From assembly GCA_016712885.1 (NCBI GenBank), contig JADJQF010000018.1:1-64000 (forward strand): 64,000 nt of DNA, in the 5' to 3' direction. Origin of the DNA: Candidatus Flexicrinis proximus (GTDB lineage Bacteria; Chloroflexota; Anaerolineae; Aggregatilineales; Phototrophicaceae). The notes beneath the pieces are model-generated. The model ran no database searches and was not told the origin of the DNA. It saw only the letters and a list, made by a program, of their open reading frames with translations. The position numbers and the translations under genes are program-made. Shown here piece after piece: positions 16,836 to 25,001 of this stretch. Positions within the stretch are counted from its first letter, which is position 1. Each line of letters begins with the position of its first letter.

Positions 16836-17200
16836 GAATCTTCTCCCAGGGCTGTAGCGAATGAGGCGCAGGATTTATACCACTTATTCAGTTTTCATTC
16901 ACTTTGGCGCAGTTCTCAGTCTACCGTCGAATGGCCCGCGGAACCATTGCCGTTTTCCCGCTGTGCTGCGCTCGGGTTTTACGCTCTTCGCCGCGCATCG
17001 CCTCCGCTTTGCCAGGCACGCCCTATTAGTCTCGCCCATGACGCGCGCGATACTCCACGCCGCTGCCTGTGACGCCTGGACAGCTTCGCGCACCCCGCCA
17101 CCCTCAATCCCGGCCTCCCTGCCCTTTCCCCCTTATGTTCCCCTGACTAAACGATTTCTGAACGATCTCTGGACGTTTTCGTGTCAGGATGCGGTACCGG
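16836..17200. other. Gene-free upstream region
   Basis: About 365 bp between divergent secreted-protein genes. The only open frame lacks a ribosome binding site and a plausible protein. I see no element A or B and no clear promoter hexamers beyond short AT-rich stretches near 16870-16920. Confidence 0.5.
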
Positions 17201-17241
17201 GGCAAATAAATGTCCCGACGAACAAAAGGAGCAGCACCATG
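17201..17241 (+). promoter_or_regulatory. Leader with AAATAAAT-loop hairpin, copy 1
   Basis: GGGGC-AAATAAAT-GTCCC lies directly before AAAAGGAGCA and the start codon. A near match precedes the next gene (17740-17781). The paired changes (GGGGC/GTCCC against CGGGC/GCCCC) keep the stem. Confidence 0.55.
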
Positions 17242-17646
17242 AACAAGTTATTCCGCCGCAATACCGTCGTCGTGCTCGTACTTATCGTCGCGCTCTTGCC
17301 GCTCAGCGGCCTCGCCAGCGCTGTGACGGGGGGCGTGATCCCGGTGTACTTCCATGTGATTCGCAGAGGTACCACAACCGCCCAGACGCCCATCACACTC
17401 TCGTTCAGCATAGAGGACGTGGGACAAATCGGCGACGGGCCGTTCACCTATGTCCTCGTCGGCAACTCCGCCGGCGGTGACGGGCTGACTGTTCACGTGA
17501 GCGCAGCCAACGGCACCGGCAAGACCATGTCCGCTGTGCTGCTGGGGTCGCGCCTGGAGTCCGGGGTGTACTCATGGTACGCCGTAACCACTTACCCGGA
17601 CGGGCAGACGGTGACCAGCCCGCAGGCTCTGCTGACCGTCCGGTAA
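17239..17646 (+). CDS. Small secreted beta-sandwich protein
   Basis: A 135-residue protein with AAAAGGAG before the ATG and a signal peptide (MNKLFRRNTVVVLVLIVALLPLSGLASA). The mature part resembles a single Fn3- or Ig-like domain: TPITLSFSIEDVGQIGDGPFTYVLVGNSAGG and SGVYSWYAVTTYPDGQTVTSPQALLTVR. It shares its leader with the following Fn3-like paralogue but is shorter, so it may be a relative or simply use the same leader. No enzymatic motif. Exported surface protein is the best guess. Confidence 0.6.
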   Translation: MNKLFRRNTVVVLVLIVALLPLSGLASAVTGGVIPVYFHVIRRGTTTAQTPITLSFSIEDVGQIGDGPFTYVLVGNSAGGDGLTVHVSAANGTGKTMSAVLLGSRLESGVYSWYAVTTYPDGQTVTSPQALLTVR

Positions 17647-17739
17647 CGCTGCATCACGCCATCTCGCTACCTTTATTCGCCACAACCTGCCCCCGCCTGA
17701 ACGAAGTCTGGGCGGGGGCATCGGAAAAGACATCTGCAG

Positions 17740-17781
17740 CGGGCAAATAAATGCCCCGGAAAACAAAAGGAGCAGGTCCAT
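17740..17781 (+). promoter_or_regulatory. Leader with AAATAAAT-loop hairpin, copy 2
   Basis: Second copy of the shared leader: CGGGC-AAATAAAT-GCCCCG, then ACAAAAGGAGCAGG before the ATG of the Fn3-like gene at 17780. Confidence 0.55.
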
Positions 17782-18538
17782 GAACAAGTGTATCCGCCGG
17801 TTCTTCACCCTGTTCGCGCTGGCCTCCGCGCTCACGGTCAGCCTCGTCGCGCACGCCGACCCCCTGCCGGCCCCGCGTCCATCTGCTGGAGGGGGTGGGG
17901 CTGTCCCCGTCGTCCCCCAGATCAGCAAAATTGCCCCGGCTGACGGCGCCACCGCCACCTACGCCAACAAGCTCGTCTGGAGCAACGAAGTCACCCCTGA
18001 GAAATACATCCTCAAGTTCCTGCTCGGCAGCGGCGAGGTCGTCAAGTTCAATGTTTCGCTCGCTTACTGTGTCGAAGATGGCAACTGCACGATCAGCATC
18101 GGCGAGACGCCGCTGTTCGACTATCTCGCTGACGGCGAAACCGTCCTGTGGCGCGTCGTCGGCAAGTTCATCAACGGCAATTCCAAAACGAATCAGTGGA
18201 CGTTCCACGCCGACACCGTCAACGCGCCTGTCACCCTCACGCCCGGACACGGCGAAACCGTGTATTCCGGCGAGGACCTGATCTGGAATCACAGCTTCAC
18301 CAATGCGTCCTATACCCTGATCGTCACCCACATCGGCAGCGGCGAGCGCGTCGTCAAGCACAAGGTCTTCGCGGTCTCCTGCGCGGCCACCTGTTCTGCG
18401 GATGCCTTCGGGCTGTACAGCTATATCGAGAACCACGGCTACCAGTGGTTCGTCAAAGCCAAGGGCTATAACGGCGACAAAGCCAAATCCGCCAAGCAGA
18501 CCTTCTATCCGCACTACGCCGCCGAGACTGGGCGCTAG
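17780..18538 (+). CDS. Secreted two-domain Fn3-like protein, paralogue 1
   Basis: A 252-residue protein with a signal peptide (MNKCIRRFFTLFALASALTVSLVAHA) and a Pro/Gly linker. Two similar Fn3/Ig-like domains follow. The first contains LVWSNEVTPEKYILKFLLGSGE and a CVEDGNC pair, the second LIWNHSFTNASYTLIVTHIGSGERVVKHKV, a CAATC pair and the closing HGYQWFVKAKGYNGDKAKSAKQTFYP. It is one of four paralogues (18685, 19547, 26859). Probably a disulfide-stabilised surface protein; ligand unknown. Confidence 0.7.
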   Translation: MNKCIRRFFTLFALASALTVSLVAHADPLPAPRPSAGGGGAVPVVPQISKIAPADGATATYANKLVWSNEVTPEKYILKFLLGSGEVVKFNVSLAYCVEDGNCTISIGETPLFDYLADGETVLWRVVGKFINGNSKTNQWTFHADTVNAPVTLTPGHGETVYSGEDLIWNHSFTNASYTLIVTHIGSGERVVKHKVFAVSCAATCSADAFGLYSYIENHGYQWFVKAKGYNGDKAKSAKQTFYPHYAAETGR

Positions 18539-18609
18539 TGGATAGCTAAAAAGCGGTTAGCGGTTAGCCAATCGCTAATCGCCAACCGCCAATCGCCACC
18601 TGTTTTTCT

Positions 18610-18645
18610 CCCCTCTCCGCTCGGAGAGGGGCCGGGGGTGAGGTT
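18610..18645 (+). repeat. Element A copy before Fn3-like gene 2
   Basis: CCCCTCTCC-GCTC-GGAGAGGGG hairpin followed by CCGGGGGTGAGGTT. It ends 39 bp before the ATG at 18685. Confidence 0.85.
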
Positions 18646-18684
18646 CCCCCGCTAATCGCTACCCAACCAACAGGAGCAACAATC

Positions 18685-19437
18685 ATGAACCACAGAATCA
18701 TCCGCCGTGCCATCGCCCTGCTCACCCTGACCGCTGCGCTCACCGTCAGCCTCGTCGCCCACGCCGATCCCTTAGCGGTCCCGGACGCCCCGAAAGACGG
18801 TCCAATCGTGATCATCCCCCCGGTCACGCTCCTCTCGCCGCCGGCTGGCGTCGTACTCAACCAGACCGCCGTCCTGACCTGGAGCAACGTTGTCCTGCCC
18901 CAAAAGTACGTCATCAAGTTCGTCATTGCTGAGACCGGCCAGACGCTGCGCTTCAACGTGCCGCTCGAAAACTGCGGCGGCGCGGGCTTCTGCACCCTGC
19001 CGATCAGCGAAACCCCGCTGTTCGACATGCTCAACGACGGCGACAGCTTCACCTGGCGCGTGATCGCCAAACACGCCTTCGGGTCAACCAAGAGCGCGGC
19101 CAACATGAACATCGCCGATACGGTCAGCGCGCCCGACTCGCTGCTGCCGATCCACGGCGCGAGTCTCAATCCCGCCGCCAACCTGACCTGGGATAACGAC
19201 GCGGCCAACGCCTCGTATACGCTGGTCGTCAAGCACATCGCCTCCGGCGAGCGCGTCATCAAGCATAAGCTGCGCGCCGACGTCTGCGCCGCTGCCTGCA
19301 GCGTCGATGTCTTCGAAATGACCGACTTTGTCGAGGGTCACGGCTACCAGTGGTTCGTCAAAGCCAAGGGCTACAACGGCGACATAGCCAAATCGGCCAA
19401 GCAGACCTTTTATCCGAGCTATATTGCCGCCAGTTGA
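18685..19437 (+). CDS. Secreted two-domain Fn3-like protein, paralogue 2
   Basis: A 250-residue paralogue behind ACAGGAG, with signal peptide MNHRIIRRAIALLTLTAALTVSLVAHA. It keeps the same plan: a PPAGVVLNQTAVLTWSN strand pair, CGGAGFCTLPISETPLFD, the second domain LTWDNDAANASYTLVVKHIASGERVIKHKL, CAAACS, and GHGYQWFVKAKGYNGDIAKSAKQTFYP at the end. It probably forms a co-expressed set with the flanking paralogues, each preceded by its own leader or element A. Confidence 0.7.
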   Translation: MNHRIIRRAIALLTLTAALTVSLVAHADPLAVPDAPKDGPIVIIPPVTLLSPPAGVVLNQTAVLTWSNVVLPQKYVIKFVIAETGQTLRFNVPLENCGGAGFCTLPISETPLFDMLNDGDSFTWRVIAKHAFGSTKSAANMNIADTVSAPDSLLPIHGASLNPAANLTWDNDAANASYTLVVKHIASGERVIKHKLRADVCAAACSVDVFEMTDFVEGHGYQWFVKAKGYNGDIAKSAKQTFYPSYIAAS

Positions 19438-19472
19438 TCCGCCGCTCTCAGCTACCCGCCAACCGCTTTTCC

Positions 19473-19508
19473 CCCCTCTCCGCTCGGAGAGGGGCCGGGG
19501 GTGAGGTT
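19473..19508 (+). repeat. Element A copy before Fn3-like gene 3
   Basis: Same 36-bp repeat as at 18610. It ends 38 bp before the ATG at 19547. The sequence between element and start (ATCGCTACCCAACCAACAGGAG) is also shared with the previous gene. Confidence 0.85.
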
Positions 19509-19546
19509 CCCCCCAATCGCTACCCAACCAACAGGAGAAACACACC

Positions 19547-20260
19547 ATGAACATCCGCTCGATCCGCCGCATCCTCGCCCTGCTCGCCCTGACCGTCACC
19601 GCGACCGCCAGCCTGGTGGCCCGCGCCGACGCGCCGCCCCCGCTTGCGCCTGTCTTCATCAACGGGCCGGCAGACGGCGCTACCGTCTCCTACGAGACCC
19701 TGTTTGACTGGACCGACACCGGCGCCAACAAGTATTTCCTCAAGTTCACGATCGTCGAAACCGGCGAGACCTTCAAGCACGCCCTCAACGGCATCTCGTG
19801 CGGCATCCCCGATTGCGAAGTCGCCTACGAGAACACCCCGCTCTACGACGCGGTGGCCGACGGGCAGACCGTGACCTGGCGCGTCGTCGCCAAATACGGC
19901 GCCAGTAAAGTCAAGAGCGCCCCGCGCACCCTGACCGCCAATACCGTGGTCGAACCCTCCATCCTGCTCCCATCCCACAACGCGCAGTTCCAATCCGGCG
20001 ATCTGCTCTCGTGGGATACCGCCATCGCTAACGACCGCTATACCGTGATCGTCAAACGCCTGTCCACCAGCGAGCTTGTCGCGAAATACCACATCCTCGA
20101 CTCTGCCTGCGCGGTCACCTGCTCGTTTGACCCGGAAATCCTTACCGACCTTGTTCCGGGCGCCCAGTATCGCTGGTTCGTCAAGGCACGGGGCCTCAAC
20201 GGCGATACCGCAAAGAGCGCCAAACAGAACTTCGTCGTCCCGTTCGGCATCTCCGACTAG
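19547..20260 (+). CDS. Secreted two-domain Fn3-like protein, paralogue 3
   Basis: A 237-residue paralogue behind ACAGGAG with signal peptide MNIRSIRRILALLALTVTATASLVARA. It has INGPADGATVSYETLFDWTD, LKFTIVETGETFKHAL, CGIPDCEVAYENTPLYDAV, a second Fn3-like domain with ACAVTCSFDPEI, and the ending QYRWFVKARGLNGDTAKSAKQNFVVP. It is somewhat more diverged than paralogues 1 and 2. Last of the tandem array; the element B copy at 20261 starts right after its stop. Confidence 0.7.
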   Translation: MNIRSIRRILALLALTVTATASLVARADAPPPLAPVFINGPADGATVSYETLFDWTDTGANKYFLKFTIVETGETFKHALNGISCGIPDCEVAYENTPLYDAVADGQTVTWRVVAKYGASKVKSAPRTLTANTVVEPSILLPSHNAQFQSGDLLSWDTAIANDRYTVIVKRLSTSELVAKYHILDSACAVTCSFDPEILTDLVPGAQYRWFVKARGLNGDTAKSAKQNFVVPFGISD

Positions 20261-20421
20261 AGCGTGTTATGCACTTTCGATGGAGTCCTATCCCCACCCC
20301 GGGGCGGCGTTTGCACTCCTGCACCTCCCACAGCGATTTTGTGGCGTGAGCGCCACAAAATCGCAGATGAGGGGTCGAGGGGCGCAAGTCCCTCGCGGAG
20401 GTGTGGAGGCAGCGCCTCCAC
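20261..20421 (+). repeat. Element B copy, full length
   Basis: Full-length copy opening with AGCGTGTTATGCACTTTCGA. Its central palindrome is GCGATTTTGTGGCG / CGCCACAAAATCGC. Then comes GAGGGGCGCAAGTCCCTC and the terminal GTGGAGGC-AGC-GCCTCCAC (20403-20421). It separates convergent genes. Confidence 0.85.
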
Positions 20422-20464
20422 ATATGCGTCGGGGTGGCTGGCCCTCGCCAGCCACCTCAGCCGT

Positions 20465-20965
20465 TCATCCCCCGAACGTCAGGCTGTCCAGAAAACGCGC
20501 CGCATCCGCATCGCTGTAAACGTCGATAGCCGCCGCGTAGAGCAGGATGATCGTCCGCCCGCCGTCTACGTAATACTGGAGCCGTTCGCGCACCCGCTGC
20601 CGCTTGTTGTCGTACTCAAAGAAGATCTCTATCCCTGGCACGCCGTCGCGCTCCAACCGGCTCTCGCCCAGGATTTCGACGTTCGCATACTGCTCGGACA
20701 CATTCAGCCGGTAAGCCTCCAGCGCCGCGTCTGCTTCCATGCCGAAGCTGCTGGTCTCCCACAGCGCGTACTGCACGTTTTCGAGGAGGCTCTCGTAGAC
20801 CTGCGTGGTCGTGCCGTCGCTCTCGCTGATGCTGCGCGAGCGTGGCGCGCCGAACATCTCGACCCGGTACAGCCCCTCGGGATCGCTGAAAGACTCCCAG
20901 GCCGGCGCGCCGCTGCATCCCGCCGCCAGCGCCGCCAACAGCACCCCTGCCAACCAGACGCGCAT
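20465..20965 (-). CDS. Exported lipoprotein
   Basis: A 166-residue protein. I chose the ATG giving MRVWLAGVLLAALAAGCSG, a textbook lipoprotein signal with the lipobox Leu-Ala-Ala-Gly-Cys, behind GGGGG. The mature protein (APAWESFSDPEGLYRVEMFGAPRSR, EYDNKRQRVRERLQYYVDGGRTIILLYAA, ARFLDSLTFGG) looks like a small alpha/beta lipoprotein resembling PsbP-like or DUF-type lipoproteins that bind nothing known. It faces the Mur ligase gene divergently. Confidence 0.7.
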   Translation of the reverse strand: MRVWLAGVLLAALAAGCSGAPAWESFSDPEGLYRVEMFGAPRSRSISESDGTTTQVYESLLENVQYALWETSSFGMEADAALEAYRLNVSEQYANVEILGESRLERDGVPGIEIFFEYDNKRQRVRERLQYYVDGGRTIILLYAAAIDVYSDADAARFLDSLTFGG

Positions 20966-21116
20966 CGATACGCCCCCTAATGTCTGCCGGTCACGCGGAG
21001 TATAATCGAATTTGGCGCGGGGTGTTTCAAGCGGCAGCCCGCGCCGCTGCAAGGCGCAATCCCTGACCTGAACCGCACACCGCGAAGCCCCCGCCGGCGC
21101 TTCTGAAAGATGCTGT

Positions 21117-22751
21117 ATGCCAGACCTGTCCCTGATCCTTGTCGCGCTCCTCTGGGCCGTCGAAACCGCCTCGCGGATTTACCGCCTCGCGCGTTTCTAT
21201 CAGATCGACGAGTACAAATCCAACCGCTTCGCGCGCTGGTGGCTCTCGAAGCGCGACCGGATCATCCCCGGCCGTTCGCTGCTGATCGTGATCGGCACGG
21301 CGGCGCTGGCCTTCATCTTCTCCGAAGGCGGCGCGTTCCTGCCAACCGTCATCTGGATCGCCGGCACGCTGGCCGCGACCTATGCGCCGCCCGACCGCGA
21401 GGTCAAGAAGAAATTCGTCGCCACGCCGCGCGCCCGCCGCATCCTGGCCGCTGCATGGGCGATTCTGTTCGTCGCCCTGAGTATTTCTGTGTTCTCCGTC
21501 TCCTCTGGGGTTCAATCTTCTCGCTTTTCCCTCTCTCTTTCGGCACTCCTCGGCTACTGCGCGTATCTGCTCGCGCCGCTCTGGCTGATGCTCGGCAATA
21601 TCGCCATGACCCCGGTCGAGGCCGCCTACCGCCGCGCCTATATCCGCCGCGCCCGCGCCATCATGACCCGCATCAACCCGACCGTCATCGGCATCACCGG
21701 CAGCTACGGCAAGACCACCACCAAAGTCTTCATCGCCGACCTGCTCAACGCCCGCTACCATGCCTATGCCACGCCCAAGAGCTTCAATACCATGATGGGC
21801 ATCACCCGCGCCATTAATACCGACCTGGCTGACAACTACGCCATCGACTATTTCATCGTCGAGATGGGCGCCTACTTCCCCGGCGAGATCAAGCGCATCG
21901 CCGGCCTCACGCCCCCGCATATCGGCGTCGAGATCGAAGTCGGCCCGCAGCACCTCGAACGCTTCAAGACCCTTGAGCGCACCGCCGCCGCCAAATACGA
22001 GGTCATCGAGTCGCTCCCGCCTGATGGTGTCGGTATCTTCAACTGGGATAATCCGTATGTGCGCGCCATGTCCGAGCGCGGCTATCCCGCCACCCGCATC
22101 GCCGTCAGCCGCACCGTGGACCCCGCCGCCGCCCCGCCGGATGTCCGCTTCGTCGCCACTAGCGAATCCGAAACCCTCGACGGCCTCGCCTTCACCGTCC
22201 ACGACACGCGCACCGGCCAGTCCGAAGCCTTCGCCGTCCCGCTCTACGGCCTGCACAACATCACTAACCTGCTGCTGGCCATCGCCGTTTGCGCCCACGA
22301 GGGCATGACCCTGCGTGAGCTTGCCCTGCGCGCCCGCGCCCTGCGCCCTGCCGAAAGCCGGCTCGTCAAGCAGACCACCGCGCAAGGCATCACCATCCTC
22401 AACGACGCCTATTCGGCCAATCCCGTCGGCGCGTTGTCCGCCCTGCACACGCTCGCGCTGCATACCAATGGCCGCCGCGTGCTGATCACGCCCGGCATGA
22501 TCGAGCTGGGCGAACTCCACGCCGCCGAGAACCGCAAACTGGGCATCGCCGCGGCGGGATCGGCCACCGATATCCTGCTCGTCGGCCGCGACCAGACCGC
22601 GCCGATCGCCGAAGGCGTCCGCGCCACCCCCTTTGACCCCTCCCGCCTGCACGTCTTCGACACGCTGACCGAAGCCGTGATGTGGACGCAGTCCAACCTC
22701 GCCCCCGGCGATACCGTCCTCTACCTCAACGACCTGCCCGACACCTACTAG
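21117..22751 (+). CDS. Membrane-anchored Mur ligase (MurF-like)
   Basis: A 544-residue protein. Residues 1-165 contain several membrane helices (LSLILVALLWAVETASRIYRL, LLIVIGTAALAFIF, AAWAILFVALSISVFSV, LLGYCAYLLAPLWLML). After these comes a Mur ligase core: GITGSYGKTTTK (ATP loop, about 190-201), SFNTMMGITRAINT, then FNWDNPYV, and a C-terminal domain with LNDAYSANPVGALSAL and ITPGMIELGE. The ATP-loop and DAYSANP motifs fit UDP-MurNAc-tripeptide:D-Ala-D-Ala ligases. A membrane domain fused to MurF is less usual, so the true substrate may be a lipid-linked or other peptidoglycan-like compound. Confidence 0.75.
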   Translation: MPDLSLILVALLWAVETASRIYRLARFYQIDEYKSNRFARWWLSKRDRIIPGRSLLIVIGTAALAFIFSEGGAFLPTVIWIAGTLAATYAPPDREVKKKFVATPRARRILAAAWAILFVALSISVFSVSSGVQSSRFSLSLSALLGYCAYLLAPLWLMLGNIAMTPVEAAYRRAYIRRARAIMTRINPTVIGITGSYGKTTTKVFIADLLNARYHAYATPKSFNTMMGITRAINTDLADNYAIDYFIVEMGAYFPGEIKRIAGLTPPHIGVEIEVGPQHLERFKTLERTAAAKYEVIESLPPDGVGIFNWDNPYVRAMSERGYPATRIAVSRTVDPAAAPPDVRFVATSESETLDGLAFTVHDTRTGQSEAFAVPLYGLHNITNLLLAIAVCAHEGMTLRELALRARALRPAESRLVKQTTAQGITILNDAYSANPVGALSALHTLALHTNGRRVLITPGMIELGELHAAENRKLGIAAAGSATDILLVGRDQTAPIAEGVRATPFDPSRLHVFDTLTEAVMWTQSNLAPGDTVLYLNDLPDTY

Positions 22752-22789
22752 CGGCCGCGCCTCCACACTTTCGCGGCGCAGTTGGCCGC

Positions 22790-24718
22790 TTAGTTGCTGC
22801 CGCGCATGCCGCCGGGGATCGGCGGCGGGGGCAGCACGGTGCGCGGCGAAGGGGCCAGCGCGAGCGTCAGCCACACGTCGTCTACCAGCACCGTTCCGGT
22901 GGTCGCGGCTTCGCCGATCAGCAGCACCGTTACGTTAGTAATGTTCTGAGTCAGCGTCAGCGTGGTGGTCAACGGCGTATACGGATAGGTCCCCGGCGGG
23001 ATCACTACCTTGATTTTGCCCGCGGTCAGATCAGCATAGACCACCTTCACCAGCAGCTTCGCGCCGGGAGTCAGGCCAGTGGCTTTGACCCATGCGCCCA
23101 CGGTGAAGGTATCCCCTGTGAAACCATACGGCGGGTTGACGATTTCCTGAATGAGGTTGCGAGTAAGCGTCCCCGGCAAACCGGTCTTGAACCGGTAAAC
23201 GCACTGGCCGTCATGGGCAAAGCCGGCGATCACGGCACCACAGTTGCGCTGGTCCTTGGGCGCCGGACCGGTCACGGTCCAGCCGTCTGGGCGCTTCTCA
23301 CTCGTCCCGGCGATCTCGAAACTGCCGTTGTAGAGCAGATTGACCGGCGTCGAAGTCGTTCCCGACTCGAAGGATCCCATGTCGACCGTGCCGCCTTGAA
23401 TCCTCTGGCTGCCGGCCTGGTCGGTGATGCCGCTGACCAGCGCGTTGCTGCCGGTGTTGATGGCCGGGCTGCCCGTGAGTAAGGGGTGAAAAGCTGGGGA
23501 TCCGGTCAGCGCGCCGAGCAGAGGGTCGCCACTCAGGTTACTGGTATAGGTGTCTAAGTTGCAGATCCAGTTGTTTCCGATCAGACTGTGGCTGACATAG
23601 GCTGTGCCGCCGGACGGCGCACAGTCTCCGCCGGACCCACTGTTGGCGACGATGCTGTTGGTCAGCGTCAGCGTGCCGCCGTTATAGATGCCTCCGCCGT
23701 AGTTCGCGCTGTTGCCGGACACGGTGCTGTTGTACAGCGTCAGTGTGCCGCCGTTATAGATGCCGCCGCCTTCGTAATTGACGGAATTGCCGGATACAGT
23801 GCTGTTGGTCAGCGTCACCGTGCCGTAGACGTTATCGATTCCGCCGCCGTAGCCTGACGCGCTGTTGCCGGACACAGTGCTGTTGGTCAGCGTCACCGTG
23901 CCGTAGTTAATGATGCCGCCGCCGTTGGACGCGCTGTTGCCGGACACGGTGCTGTTGTTCAGCGTCAGCGTGCCGCCGTTATAGATGCCGCCGCCGGTGA
24001 TATTGGCGGAATTGCCGGACACGGTGCTGTTGTTCAGCGTCAGTGTGCCGCCGTAAAAATTCATGATGCCGCCGCCATCATTCGCGGAATTGCCGGACAC
24101 GGAGCTGTTTATCAGGGTGACTGTGCCACCCTTGTTATGGATGCTGCCGAAATAATTCCCAGTATTGCCGGACACGGTGCTGTTGGTCAGCGTCAGCGTA
24201 CCGCCGTTGTTATAAATGCCAGCAGCGCGTTTGGTCGCGTTGTTGCCGGACACGGTGCTGCCGGTCAGCGTCAGCGTGCCATTGCTATAGATACCGGCGC
24301 CGTTGGACGCCGACCCCGATGAAATTGTAAGGTTGTTAAGGGTGACATTTGCGCCAGTGGCGAGGTACAGCACGCGCACGGCATTGTTCCCGCTGATATT
24401 GGCCCCGTTCCCGTTGAGGGTAAGCGTGCCGTTGCTGGCCAGATCGGGCAGCGCGCTGGCGAGGGTGATTATCCCCAGCCCACCGTTGAAATTGATCGTG
24501 CTGTTTACGTTGTCACAGTTGGCGTTCAGGATCGCTTGGCGCAGCGAGTCCGCACCGCTGTTGTTCGCGTTGGTCACGGCATAGACGCCGCCGGCGCAGG
24601 TGACCGCGCGCGCCGTGTTTTCGGTCGCCGACGAGAACCCGGTAGCCTCAACGACACCGACCAGGCAGAATATTGCCGCCACGGTCGCCAGCCGAAAAAT
24701 CGCGCGTATTGACATCAT
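22790..24718 (-). CDS. Secreted beta-helix protein with CBM-like domain and MRGSN tail
   Basis: A 642-residue protein. The signal peptide is MMSIRAIFRLATVAAIFCLVGVVEATG. The mature part has a long array of about 26-residue units (TLTNSTVSGNSA...GGGIYNGG), as in right-handed beta-helix proteins, then GSPAINTGSNALVSGITDQAGSQR, typical of a choice-of-anchor Q domain. A jelly-roll-like domain follows (NLLYNGSFEIAGTSEKRPDGWTV ... GTVLVDDVWLTLA). It ends with LPPPPIPGGMRGSN. The tail is shared with the subtilase at 59269. The beta-helix may bind or cut polysaccharide; no active site was identified. Confidence 0.75.
   Translation of the reverse strand: MMSIRAIFRLATVAAIFCLVGVVEATGFSSATENTARAVTCAGGVYAVTNANNSGADSLRQAILNANCDNVNSTINFNGGLGIITLASALPDLASNGTLTLNGNGANISGNNAVRVLYLATGANVTLNNLTISSGSASNGAGIYSNGTLTLTGSTVSGNNATKRAAGIYNNGGTLTLTNSTVSGNTGNYFGSIHNKGGTVTLINSSVSGNSANDGGGIMNFYGGTLTLNNSTVSGNSANITGGGIYNGGTLTLNNSTVSGNSASNGGGIINYGTVTLTNSTVSGNSASGYGGGIDNVYGTVTLTNSTVSGNSVNYEGGGIYNGGTLTLYNSTVSGNSANYGGGIYNGGTLTLTNSIVANSGSGGDCAPSGGTAYVSHSLIGNNWICNLDTYTSNLSGDPLLGALTGSPAFHPLLTGSPAINTGSNALVSGITDQAGSQRIQGGTVDMGSFESGTTSTPVNLLYNGSFEIAGTSEKRPDGWTVTGPAPKDQRNCGAVIAGFAHDGQCVYRFKTGLPGTLTRNLIQEIVNPPYGFTGDTFTVGAWVKATGLTPGAKLLVKVVYADLTAGKIKVVIPPGTYPYTPLTTTLTLTQNITNVTVLLIGEAATTGTVLVDDVWLTLALAPSPRTVLPPPPIPGGMRGSN
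23640..24310 (-). repeat. Coding tandem repeat of the beta-helix
   Basis: About ten degenerate units of roughly 70-85 bp containing GGAC(A/G)CGGTGCTGTTG-type strings encode the TVSGNSA/GGGIYNGG repeats. They are protein repeats, not CRISPR, since unit length varies and spacers are not unique. Confidence 0.8.
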
Positions 24719-24849
24719 GATGCCTTCCTCATGCAGCCGCAGATGTTGCTTGGGAGATGAGCCGTGCTGATCGCTAAGATAACTACAATAGGAGCAGTAT
24801 ATCCGATAAAACGGAAATCAGGGCGCTGCCCCGCACCCGTCTACGAAGG

Positions 24850-24979
24850 TCTAGGGACAAGATGCATCTTGTGCGCCTGTCCCTGCCAATACCCCGTATT
24901 TTCGCGGGGCGCAAGAGAAGAACGGGGAGTCCAGAGGGCGTATCACCCTCTGGCGGAGGTGTGGAGGCAGCGCCTCCAC
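24850..24979 (+). repeat. Element B copy with extra palindrome
   Basis: Begins with the perfect palindrome ACAAGATGCATCTTGT (24857-24872), whose outer bases can instead pair AGGGACA with TGTCCCT. Then follow CCCCG/CGGGG, CCAGAGGG-CGTATCA-CCCTCTGG and the terminal GTGGAGGC-AGC-GCCTCCAC hairpin (24961-24979). It fills the gap before the gene at 25002. Confidence 0.75.
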
Positions 24980-25001
24980 ACCCCATCAACCGCAATTCAC
25001 G

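Noticed and set aside
16861..17238. An upstream extension of the small secreted protein gene at 17239
   Set aside because: The longer frame has no ribosome binding site and would hide the signal peptide; AAAAGGAG before the 17239 ATG decides the start.
21027..22874. A 615-codon open frame opposite the Mur ligase gene
   Set aside because: Its translation is Gly/Ala/Asp-rich without domains and overlaps the forward gene with clear ATP-loop and motif content. Shadow of codon bias.
23640..24310. A regular repeat that might be a CRISPR array
   Set aside because: The units vary in length, lie within an open reading frame and encode the beta-helix. No cas gene and no unique spacers.
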